Shown piece by piece: positions 1 to 5,456 of a stretch of 5,456 nt of DNA (the stretch's first letter is position 1; each line of letters begins with the position of its first letter). The DNA is from an uncultured Gemmatimonadota bacterium (GTDB lineage: Bacteria > Gemmatimonadota > Gemmatimonadetes > Longimicrobiales > Gaopeijiaceae). Position numbers and translations under genes: made by a program. Under the pieces are notes generated by a model, which was not told the origin of the DNA, did no database searches, and was given only the letters and a program-made list of their open reading frames with translations. Location of the stretch: contig CALHIO010000073.1 in NCBI GenBank assembly GCA_938030915.1, forward strand, positions 1-5,456, given 5' to 3'.

Positions 1-446
1 ACCCCGACGTCCACCTGAGTCGACCACTCATCCTGGGTACTCACCGTGACGCGGCGCCCACCGCTGCCGTCAGCCTGCCCCGTCACCCGGGCGTTGGTCA
101 GAAAGCTGTACGACTCGAGCAGCCGCTCGGACTCGGTGGCCAGGAATTCGTCGTAACAGTCGCCCTCCTGGAGCAGGATCTCACGCCGGATGAAGGATTC
201 CTGAGTCCGGATGTGGACGACGTTCATGAGGCGGTACGTCCACGCCAATGCGCTGATGTCGGTCGAATCCGGGTCGAAGACCGAACCGCGGACGACGTCG
301 ATCCCCGTGATGACCCCGGCCTCGCAGACTCGATTGGGAGGCATGACGCGCACGGTGTCCTGCTGCGCACCGGCAGGCGCGCCCATGAACCAGCACGAGC
401 CGAATGTCATGCAGATCAGGGCCAGTCGACGCACACGGTCGGTCAC
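1..446 (-). CDS. POTRA-containing BamA/TamA-like outer-membrane protein, N-terminal fragment
   Basis: The window holds the first 148 residues; the rest lies beyond the left edge. Residues 1-28 look like a Sec signal peptide: basic start (TDRVRR), hydrophobic core (LALICMTFGSCWFMG), then a likely AxA cleavage at AGA before QQD. Residues about 47-145 look like a POTRA-type module: a strand (ITGIDVVRGSVFD), the segment FIRREILLQEGDCYDE, a helix (TESERLLESYSFLTNARV) and a closing strand (RRVTVSTQDEW). This pattern is typical of BamA/TamA/Omp85-like proteins, where a C-terminal beta-barrel would follow. C41 and C97 could form a periplasmic disulfide. The start is GTG at 444-446; GTG at 432-434 is an equally plausible start that keeps the signal peptide. 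No clear ribosome binding site precedes either. The 146-base gap to the upstream gene and the different function suggest it may not share that operon. Substrate or client is unknown. Confidence 0.7.
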   Translation of the reverse strand, partial: MTDRVRRLALICMTFGSCWFMGAPAGAQQDTVRVMPPNRVCEAGVITGIDVVRGSVFDPDSTDISALAWTYRLMNVVHIRTQESFIRREILLQEGDCYDEFLATESERLLESYSFLTNARVTGQADGSGGRRVTVSTQDEWSTQVDVG

Positions 447-592
447 GACATCGAGGCTCTGGCGTGACAATCGGGTCGCGGGACCGGACAGAACGAAGCC
501 GTGGATAAGCGCTACTCGGAGACGGGAGCGATCGAACGCATCGAGAAGATACCGAAGTCGTGTCGCCCGTGTTCGCAGGAGAGATCGATGAA

Positions 593-1654
593 TCAGCCCA
601 CTCTCGGGAACGCGTTTCGACGGTAGGAGAGTTCGTTGCCCCCGGCATACGGAAAGGCCAATTGGCGAAAAGCATGCCACGACGCGTGGACGCGAGCGAA
701 GTCCGGATCCGCCGCCGCCTGCTCTTCGAGGTAGGCGTTCGACTCGACCCAGCCTGCATCCAGCACATCGTCCGGATATCGGCGTAGTACGACGCCGTGC
801 TCGCCCGTGAGACGTGCGAGCGATCGCGGCTCCTCGACGTCGTACTCGGCGAGCCGATCGATGGCAGTCTCCGCACAGGCGGTTTCGAGGATACGCTGGT
901 ATGACTCCGGAAGCTCCTCGAAGGCCTCGATACTGACCAGGAGCCCCATGGTCACACCCGGCTCCCACCATCCGGGGTAGTAGTAATGTTTCGCGATCTG
1001 ATGGAGACCGAGCTTCTCGTCATCATACGGACCGACCCACTCGGTCGCGTCGATCGCACCCCGCTCGAGTGCCGGATAGATCTCCGAGCCCGACAGTACC
1101 TGAACGGTGACGCCGAGGCGAGTCATGATCTCACCCCCGATGCCGGGGATCCGGAAACGAAGACCGGCCAGGTCACGCAGGCTCTCGATCGGCTCCCGGA
1201 ACCAGCCTCCCATCTGACCCGGTGATGCAATCGCGGTCAGGCACCGCAGTCCGAACTGACCCCAGACGTCGTTCAGAAGGTCGAGTCCACCCCCGTGCCA
1301 CAGCCAGGACAGCTGTTGGCGCGTGGTCAGCCCGAAGGGCACCCCGGTGTCGAACGCCAGCGCGGGGTGCTTGCCGATATAGAAATAGCCCGGGGACAGG
1401 CCGGCCTGAACCGTGCCCTGCATGACCGCGTCCATGACCTGCAGCGGTGGGACCAGTTCACCGGCCGCGTAGCTCCGGATCGTGAAAGCCCCGCCCGTCA
1501 TTTCGGACACCCGCCGACCAATCCGCAGCGCCGCACCGTGCAACAGGTCGGCACTCGGTGGAAAGCTGGAGGCCAGGCGCCACTCGACGCGGGGTCCGGA
1601 GACGCCTCCATCCTGATACGCCCGGAGTCCGAACAGCTCACGTCTGGTGATCAT
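593..1654 (-). CDS. TRAP transporter solute-binding protein, DctP/TakP-like
   Basis: At 353 residues it is near the usual length for DctP-family proteins, which bind a carboxylate (often a 2-oxo acid) in the periplasm and deliver it to a DctQM permease. The fold begins at VEWRLASSFPP (about 23-33). Family hallmarks follow: AAGELVPPLQVMDAV (63-77), GQMGGWF (146-152), RFRIPGIGGE (166-175, with R168 as the usual ligand-carboxylate arginine), the DATEWVGP motif (202-209, E205 and W206), and YYYPGWWEPG (224-233). In TakP-type proteins the Q, E-W and a later residue of this set hold a cation and the oxo acid. ATG at 1652-1654 is preceded by GGAGG at 10 bases. The frame upstream closes with a stop and offers no other start, so the N-terminus is fixed. 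It has a TRRELFG motif like a Tat n-region but no hydrophobic stretch after it. It starts 16 bases after the GMC gene. No permease genes are nearby. Family call is firm; ligand unknown. Confidence 0.88.
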   Translation of the reverse strand: MITRRELFGLRAYQDGGVSGPRVEWRLASSFPPSADLLHGAALRIGRRVSEMTGGAFTIRSYAAGELVPPLQVMDAVMQGTVQAGLSPGYFYIGKHPALAFDTGVPFGLTTRQQLSWLWHGGGLDLLNDVWGQFGLRCLTAIASPGQMGGWFREPIESLRDLAGLRFRIPGIGGEIMTRLGVTVQVLSGSEIYPALERGAIDATEWVGPYDDEKLGLHQIAKHYYYPGWWEPGVTMGLLVSIEAFEELPESYQRILETACAETAIDRLAEYDVEEPRSLARLTGEHGVVLRRYPDDVLDAGWVESNAYLEEQAAADPDFARVHASWHAFRQLAFPYAGGNELSYRRNAFPRVG

Positions 1655-1664
1655 GGCGCCACGG

Positions 1665-1669
1665 CCTCC
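1665..1669 (-). promoter_or_regulatory. Ribosome binding site of the TRAP binding-protein gene
   Basis: The minus strand reads GGAGG here, ten bases before the ATG at 1654. It lies just past the stop codon of the GMC gene in the 16-base gap, and it supports this start codon for a protein that otherwise lacks an obvious signal peptide. Confidence 0.6.
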
Positions 1670-1670
1670 G

Positions 1671-3347
1671 TCAAAGCTCCCGTCGGTTCAGGGCGTCCAC
1701 CGCATAGGCACAGGCGCGCGCCGTCAGAGCCATATACGTGAGCGATGGGTTCTGGTTGGCCGAGGAGACCATGCACGAGCCGTCGACCACGAACAGATTG
1801 CGCACGTCGTGCGCCTGATTGTGCGCGTTGAGGACGGACGTCTTCGGATCACGCCCCATCCGGGCCGTGCCCATTTCGTGAATCGTCTTGCCAGGCGGGT
1901 TGTCCTCGTGGAACACCTCCACGTTGCGAACGCCGGCCGCCTCCAGCATCTCGGCTGCACTGTCTGCCATGTCATCGAACATGGCCCGTTCATTCTCGCC
2001 CCACCGGCACGTGATGTTCAGCGCCGGAACACCCCACGCGTCGACGACCTCCGGGTCGAGTTCGACCCGATTGGATTCAACCGGCAGACACTCGCCGAAT
2101 CCATACAGCTCCATCCGCCACGGCCCCAATTCGGTCAGACCTCGCTTGAAGTCGGCCCCGAGTCCCTGCATCGACGCGCCCCTGCTCCAGTCGCTCCTCG
2201 ACCCCCCTCCCTGGTATGCGAATCCACGAAGAAAGTCCGGATGGCGGCTGTCGACGTTCCGGAATCGGGGGAGATAGATCCCGTTGATCCGGCGTTCCTG
2301 GTTCGCTTGGTCCTCGTACCCGACCACGTCTCCCGAGGCACCGTGCCCCATGGTGTGATCCATGAGGTAGTGACCAAGCACGCCGCTGGAGTTGGCCAAT
2401 CCGTCGGGAAAGTCAGGAGACGTGGAGTTGAGAAGGATCCTCGTCGACTCGAGCGTGGAGGCGGCCATGAAGACGACTCGACCCGAAAACTCGAGCGCCT
2501 CGTGCGTCTCTCGATCGATGACGTGCACCGAGGACACCCGGCCGTCCCGGTACCCGAGAGAGTGCACGACGCTGTTCGGCCGCAACGTCATGCGACCGGT
2601 CTCTCGCGCAGCCGGCAGGGTCGCGTTCAGGCTGCTGAAGTACGAGCGCGTGCGACACCCTCGCTCGCACGGGCCACAGAAGTGACAGGCCTGACGGCCC
2701 AGGTGGTCGCGGGTCAGAACCGCGCAGCGACCGATGGTCAGGACTCGCTCACCGCTGTACGCTCGTGCGATGCCGTCTCGGACGTGTGCTTCGGCGCACG
2801 TCATCGCCATCGGGGGCAGGAACCGGCTGTCCGGAAGATGGTCGAGCCCGAGGGCCTCACCCGAGACACCGATGAAACGCTCGACGTGATCGTACCACGG
2901 AGCCAGGTCCGCGTAACGAATCGGCCAATCGATGCCGACGCCCTCGCGTGCGTTCGCCTCGAAATCGAGGTCGCTCAGTCGATAGACCTGACGAGCCCAC
3001 ATGATCGAACGCCCCCCAACCTGCCGACCGCGCAGGAACAGGAACGGCGCATCCTCAGGGGTCGTGTACGGATTCTCCACGTCGTCGACGAAGAACGCGG
3101 AACCGAGTTCGTCACAGGCGTAGCACTCCCGCTGAATCCCTTGTCGTTCGGCGAGCTTCTTGCGATCACCCATGCCCCGGTACTTCATGCTCCACACCGG
3201 TATGTGCTCGGTGTAGTCCCGCTCCGGCACGATGTCAGGTCCGGCCTCGAGCACCAGCGTCTGAAGTCCCGCCTCGGTCAACTCCTTCGCGGCCCAGCCT
3301 CCGGTGATCCCCGAGCCGATGACGATCGCGTCGTACTCGTTCCTCAT
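1671..3347 (-). CDS. GMC-family FAD oxidoreductase with Cys-rich motif (sugar/glycoside dehydrogenase large subunit)
   Basis: At 558 residues it is a full-length GMC flavoprotein of the gluconate/fructose/glucoside dehydrogenase large-subunit type. Visible elements: FAD-binding GSGITGG (11-17) with the ribose-contacting acidic residue in LEAG (E34); the flavin-binding segment RGRQVGGRSIMW (106-117); C221-x2-C224-x2-C227-x3-C231, a possible iron-sulfur ligand set; ASTLESTRILLNS (296-308); and the C-terminal GMC domain with HEMGTARMG (H490) and the NQNPSLT segment (N533), the expected His/Asn catalytic pair. It has no signal peptide, so export with the Tat-signal small subunit upstream is the natural model. 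I chose ATG at 3345-3347, which overlaps the upstream stop as ATGA, gives a normal MRNEYDAIVIGSG Rossmann start and has AGGGG seven bases before it; a start at 3371 would add eight unlikely residues. Family is firm; the substrate is inferred from neighbours only. Confidence 0.93.
   Translation of the reverse strand: MRNEYDAIVIGSGITGGWAAKELTEAGLQTLVLEAGPDIVPERDYTEHIPVWSMKYRGMGDRKKLAERQGIQRECYACDELGSAFFVDDVENPYTTPEDAPFLFLRGRQVGGRSIMWARQVYRLSDLDFEANAREGVGIDWPIRYADLAPWYDHVERFIGVSGEALGLDHLPDSRFLPPMAMTCAEAHVRDGIARAYSGERVLTIGRCAVLTRDHLGRQACHFCGPCERGCRTRSYFSSLNATLPAARETGRMTLRPNSVVHSLGYRDGRVSSVHVIDRETHEALEFSGRVVFMAASTLESTRILLNSTSPDFPDGLANSSGVLGHYLMDHTMGHGASGDVVGYEDQANQERRINGIYLPRFRNVDSRHPDFLRGFAYQGGGSRSDWSRGASMQGLGADFKRGLTELGPWRMELYGFGECLPVESNRVELDPEVVDAWGVPALNITCRWGENERAMFDDMADSAAEMLEAAGVRNVEVFHEDNPPGKTIHEMGTARMGRDPKTSVLNAHNQAHDVRNLFVVDGSCMVSSANQNPSLTYMALTARACAYAVDALNRREL
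2655..2687 (-). other. Cys-x2-Cys-x2-Cys-x3-Cys motif of the GMC subunit
   Basis: These codons give residues 221-231 of the oxidoreductase, CHFCGPCERGC. Some membrane-linked GMC dehydrogenases, such as FAD glucose dehydrogenase and glucoside 3-dehydrogenase, carry an iron-sulfur cluster beside the flavin on cysteines of this general region. A cluster here is inferred from the spacing; metal binding cannot be seen in the sequence. Confidence 0.6.
3344..3347 (-). other. ATGA stop/start overlap between small and large dehydrogenase subunits
   Basis: The minus strand reads ATGA: ATG (3347-3345) starts the GMC subunit and TGA (3346-3344) ends the small subunit. This arrangement normally couples translation of the two proteins, which fits co-assembly before Tat export. 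Confidence 0.85.
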
Positions 3348-3910
3348 CGTCCTGCCCCTGGTGCGACACACCCTCCGAATTGGCCGGGGATGATTCGATA
3401 CCCGACCTGACCCGCCGCTTCTTCGGTGGTGAAGTACCCGACGAGCACGAGACGCTTCAGCGTGGGATAGAAGCCGTCCAACTCGACGTCGGGTGGACCG
3501 GACGCTGGCAGCGCAGCGTCGAGTTCCCGGACCAGGGTCAATTGCGCCTCCACCGTGGCATCGAAAAAGCCACGCCCGAAGCGGGTCGACGCGGTCGCGT
3601 CGAGAGTCGCGAGCCCCGCGTGGAGTTCGCTGGCCTCGTCCTCATCCATCCACTCCGACGCAATAAGGTCGACGAAGCCGGGTACGTCGAGGTCGGTCGC
3701 GCTCGGCGTGTCCGTCCGGGGCAGAATGATATCCGCAATCACCCCGACCATCTCGAGCTCGTGCACACTCAGTGCGGCGGGGGCGAAACGCGCCCTCGTT
3801 CCAGGAGTGAGAACGCGCCGCGCCTCCAGCAGCGCAGACACCCCTTCTGGTGCGAACAGCGGAATGGCGCTGGCCGTCGCAAGGGTACGCAAGGCCGTTC
3901 TTCGGTCCAT
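3344..3910 (-). CDS. Gluconate 2-dehydrogenase subunit 3 family protein, Tat-exported small subunit
   Basis: This 188-residue protein matches the Gluconate_2-dh3 family, the small gamma subunits that pair with GMC flavoproteins. Residues 1-27 form a twin-arginine signal: RR at 3-4, a moderately hydrophobic core (LATASAIPLF) and a small-residue exit. The family body shows ELEMVGVIADIILPRTDTP (51-69), DVPGFVDLIASEWM (75-88), FFDAT (115-119) and the C-terminal GFYPTLKRLVLVGYFTTEEA (146-165), then GYRIIPGQFGGC (170-181). Such subunits fold with the large subunit in the cytoplasm and carry it through Tat, and may help stabilise the flavin site. The start at 3908-3910 has a strong GGAGGAG site. Its stop overlaps the start of the GMC gene (ATGA), which implies translational coupling and one-to-one output. 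The partner is therefore the adjacent GMC subunit; the sugar oxidised is not determined. Confidence 0.88.
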   Translation of the reverse strand: MDRRTALRTLATASAIPLFAPEGVSALLEARRVLTPGTRARFAPAALSVHELEMVGVIADIILPRTDTPSATDLDVPGFVDLIASEWMDEDEASELHAGLATLDATASTRFGRGFFDATVEAQLTLVRELDAALPASGPPDVELDGFYPTLKRLVLVGYFTTEEAAGQVGYRIIPGQFGGCVAPGAGR

Positions 3911-3914
3911 GAAA

Positions 3915-3921
3915 CTCCTCC
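3915..3921 (-). promoter_or_regulatory. Strong Shine-Dalgarno site of the small-subunit gene
   Basis: GGAGGAG on the minus strand ends four bases before the ATG at 3910. It is the best ribosome binding site in the window and fixes the start that yields the Tat signal. Because the GMC gene is coupled by ATGA overlap, this site may set output of both subunits. Confidence 0.65.
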
Positions 3922-3984
3922 GGGGTCGGTCGCTCGCAACCTACGGCGCCGCGCCGGACGCCCGCATCCCCCGACCGCGTGCAG

Positions 3985-4815
3985 CTACGGGGGAGACAGC
4001 GGTCTCCACGCCACGCGGCGGAACTGGATTGGGTGGCTCTCGCTCTGCAGAGCGATGTAGCCGCCGCGCAGCGTGAGTCCCGGTTGGGGTGCTCCATCCG
4101 TCCACTCGCTGACCTCGCCCCCGCCGACGACGGGCCCTTCGTAGGCGATCACCGTGTCCCCATCCACGAGATGACGCACGGAGCCGTCCGCGTGCGCAAC
4201 GATCGTCACCGTGACCCATGTACTGTCGGGGACCGTCGGAGCCTCGGCGTTCACGCAGTGCGCCGTCACGAGGTCCCCCTCGATCTCCACGTGGGTGCCT
4301 GGTGTACAGAGATTCGCCGTGGGTCGGACTTCACCGGCCTCCCCACCCAGGAACTGCGCTTCCAACGAGATCGGAAAGTCCTGGTCGACACCCATTGTCC
4401 CGGGCACCTGCGCGTGGAACATGACCCCCGAATTCGAGCGCGCCCAACCGGGTCCGCCCTCGAACTGCCGACCCACGAAGCGATACTCGACGAGGAGCTC
4501 GTACGACTCCAGCGGCTCCTCGAAGAAGAGGTGCCCGAACGTATCGCTGAAGCCCTCGGTCTCGTCGTACGCATCGTACGACACGGTGAGCAGCCCATCC
4601 TCGACCCGGAACGTACGCCGCCGATCTTCGCCGAGGGCCTCCCCCCGGATCTTGGGGGTCCACCCCGCGAGGTCCCGACCATTGAAGAGCTCGATCCAGG
4701 AGCTCGCCTCCTGCCGTGCCTCCTCCCCGCGCTCGCGTGTGTCAGCGCAGCCTGCGGCGAGGGGCGCGATCAGGATCGAGAGGGGTCGGATGGACCCGCG
4801 AACGAGGGTAAGCAT
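3985..4815 (-). CDS. DUF1080 / 3-keto-disaccharide hydrolase family lipoprotein
   Basis: This 276-residue protein starts with a lipoprotein signal: basic VRGSIR, hydrophobic PLSILIAPLA, and LAAGC with C23 as the lipidated cysteine. A short polar linker (24-38) leads to a DUF1080 (PF06439) beta-jellyroll. Hallmarks are WIELFNGRDLAGW (40-52), FRVEDGLLTVSY (69-80), ARSNSGVMFHAQ (125-136), ISLEAQFLGG (149-158), TANLCTPG (166-173), and the closing GGYIALQSESHPIQFRRV (251-268). C170 and C187 could pair. Characterised members hydrolyse or eliminate 3-keto-glycosides made by a separate dehydrogenase; many members are untested. The ATG at 4813-4815 was chosen because it puts the lipobox at residues 19-23 and has AGGG six bases upstream. 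The open frame continues to 4926, but that would bury the signal behind 37 residues and overlap the upstream gene. It lies 74 bases before the dehydrogenase genes, which supports a joint role. Family firm, activity inferred. Confidence 0.88.
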   Translation of the reverse strand: MLTLVRGSIRPLSILIAPLAAGCADTRERGEEARQEASSWIELFNGRDLAGWTPKIRGEALGEDRRRTFRVEDGLLTVSYDAYDETEGFSDTFGHLFFEEPLESYELLVEYRFVGRQFEGGPGWARSNSGVMFHAQVPGTMGVDQDFPISLEAQFLGGEAGEVRPTANLCTPGTHVEIEGDLVTAHCVNAEAPTVPDSTWVTVTIVAHADGSVRHLVDGDTVIAYEGPVVGGGEVSEWTDGAPQPGLTLRGGYIALQSESHPIQFRRVAWRPLSPP

Positions 4816-4821
4816 CGAGCA

Positions 4822-4825
4822 CCCT
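4822..4825 (-). promoter_or_regulatory. Probable ribosome binding site of the DUF1080 gene
   Basis: A short AGGG on the minus strand lies six bases before the ATG at 4815. It is modest, but it agrees with the lipoprotein start and argues against the longer open frame beginning at 4926. Confidence 0.4.
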
Positions 4826-4879
4826 ATCGCACGGGATACTGCGTGTCCATTCACACCCGCGTCGCGGCCTCCAAGAGCA

Positions 4880-5456
4880 TCAGGACGGGTCGCCTGTCCG
4901 GCTCGGCCACCGGCCCAATCGTTCACCGATCGTACGCCCGACTTCTTCAGGATCCGGCGGCTCGAGCGGCAACTGCGGAAGAAGCGTGGTCTTCTTCATC
5001 TGATAATCCTCCATCGACCGGAGGATCGTGTCCAACGTGTGGATCGCCGTCGTGATGTGCGGCCCCTTGTTCAACATCACGCACTCGGCGCGCTCGGCCA
5101 TCACGACATCGGAAATTTCGCCACGGGTCGGCGTCCCTTTCTTGGCGAGCTGGTTGAGCACCTCGGTCGCCCACACCACGGGGAAGTGCGCGGCTTCACT
5201 GGCCCAGAGGATCTCCTCCTGGGCCTGAGCCAGCCGAACCCACCCGACCTCCGCCGCGAGGTCACCCCGAGCGATCATCACGCCGACCCGGGGCCACTCC
5301 ATCGCAGCGAGAAGAATACCGGGCAGCATGCGAACACCCATCAGACTCTCGATCTTCAGAACGAGCCCCAGGTGCTGTCCCCCGGCGGCATCGAGCTCAT
5401 CGAGAAGGTCTTCTACGTCATCCGGATGGTTCACGAAGGAGACGTTGACCGCATCC
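4880..5456 (-). CDS. Pyruvate-kinase-like enzyme, C-terminal part (5' end outside window)
   Basis: The 191 residues visible match the second half of a pyruvate kinase barrel. Signatures in fragment numbering: DAVNVSFVNHPDDV (1-14), LVLKIESLMGV (31-41, with the catalytic Lys34 and metal-binding Glu36), VGVMIARGDLAAEVG (57-71, metal-binding Asp65), FPVVWATEVLNQ (91-102, Thr97 at the usual active-site threonine) and TPTRGEISDVV (108-118). The frame is open to the window edge with family sequence before the GTG at 5434, so that GTG is not the start. After the barrel the usual SGETA-like segment is replaced by VMLNKGPHI (126-134), and the protein ends soon after ILRSMEDYQMKKTTLLPQL with a proline/acidic tail. 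The C-terminal regulatory domain of ordinary pyruvate kinases is absent. Catalytic residues look intact, so it may convert phosphoenolpyruvate and ADP to pyruvate and ATP without allosteric control. The 64-base gap to the next gene leaves operon membership open. Confidence 0.82.
   Translation of the reverse strand, partial: DAVNVSFVNHPDDVEDLLDELDAAGGQHLGLVLKIESLMGVRMLPGILLAAMEWPRVGVMIARGDLAAEVGWVRLAQAQEEILWASEAAHFPVVWATEVLNQLAKKGTPTRGEISDVVMAERAECVMLNKGPHITTAIHTLDTILRSMEDYQMKKTTLLPQLPLEPPDPEEVGRTIGERLGRWPSRTGDPS

Noticed and set aside
501..509. Sequence one mismatch from a DnaA box (minus strand TTATCCACG)
   Set aside because: It is a single imperfect copy in a GC-rich 146-base gap, with no cluster of boxes, AT-rich element or dnaA/dnaN neighbours, so it is probably chance.
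447..592. Gap between the TRAP protein and the outer-membrane protein, searched for a promoter, a terminator or an N-terminal gene extension
   Set aside because: I found no stem of more than about four base pairs followed by a T-run and no paired -35/-10. The outer-membrane protein frame stays open through the gap but has only a TTG at 468-470 as an extra start, and using it would push the signal peptide inward.
1647..3410. A 587-codon open frame on the plus strand
   Set aside because: It lies antisense to the GMC gene, which has clear FAD, Cys and catalytic motifs. The plus-strand translation is rich in Arg, Pro, His and Val, shows no domain and is the usual result of GC-biased codon positions.
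3911..3984. GC-rich CGGCG-CCG-CGCCG hairpin between the DUF1080 and small-subunit genes
   Set aside because: The stem is only five pairs with a three-base loop and there is no T-tract after it, so I do not call a terminator; read-through to the dehydrogenase genes remains possible.
4564..4582. Perfect 8-base inverted repeat with a 3-base spacer
   Set aside because: It is inside the DUF1080 coding region and comes from the repeated codons of SYDAYD (residues 79-84). It has no T-tract and is not placed as an operator or terminator.
3979..5055. A 358-codon open frame on the plus strand
   Set aside because: It runs antisense across both the DUF1080 gene and the pyruvate-kinase-like gene and has no recognisable motif, so it is a shadow frame.

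Overview
This 5456-base window is GC-rich and almost fully coding. Every gene I can support lies on the minus strand, so transcription runs from right to left. The gene families suggest a Gram-negative, outer-membrane-bearing bacterium with Tat export and lipoproteins: a POTRA/BamA-like outer-membrane protein, a lipobox protein, a Tat-type small subunit and a periplasmic-type solute-binding protein. The family mix resembles environmental Gemmatimonadota or a similar high-GC phylum, but that placement rests on remembered protein families and is only moderately secure.

Layout in transcription order: (1) 5456-4880, the C-terminal part of a pyruvate-kinase-like enzyme whose 5' end is outside the window; (2) 4815-3985, a DUF1080 (3-keto-disaccharide hydrolase family) lipoprotein; (3) 3910-3344, a Tat-signal gluconate 2-dehydrogenase subunit 3 family protein; (4) 3347-1671, a GMC-family FAD oxidoreductase with a Cys-rich motif, overlapping gene 3 by ATGA; (5) 1654-593, a TRAP-type (DctP/TakP-like) solute-binding protein with no hydrophobic signal segment; (6) 446-1, the N-terminus of a POTRA-containing outer-membrane protein that runs off the left edge. 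Gaps are 64, 74, -4, 16 and 146 bases.

Genes 2-4, possibly with 5, read as one functional unit. The GMC subunit has no signal of its own and would be carried through the Tat pathway by the small subunit, as in known glucoside 3-dehydrogenases, fructose dehydrogenases and gluconate dehydrogenases. Such an enzyme could oxidise a glycoside or sugar outside the cytoplasm, and the DUF1080 lipoprotein could cleave the resulting 3-keto-glycoside. The binding protein could capture a carboxylate or 2-oxo acid. This pathway is an inference from family membership and gene order. No cytochrome c partner and no TRAP permease genes are visible here.

There are no tRNA or rRNA genes, CRISPR arrays, insertion sequences or convincing terminators. 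The longest stretch without a gene is the 146 bases at 447-592.
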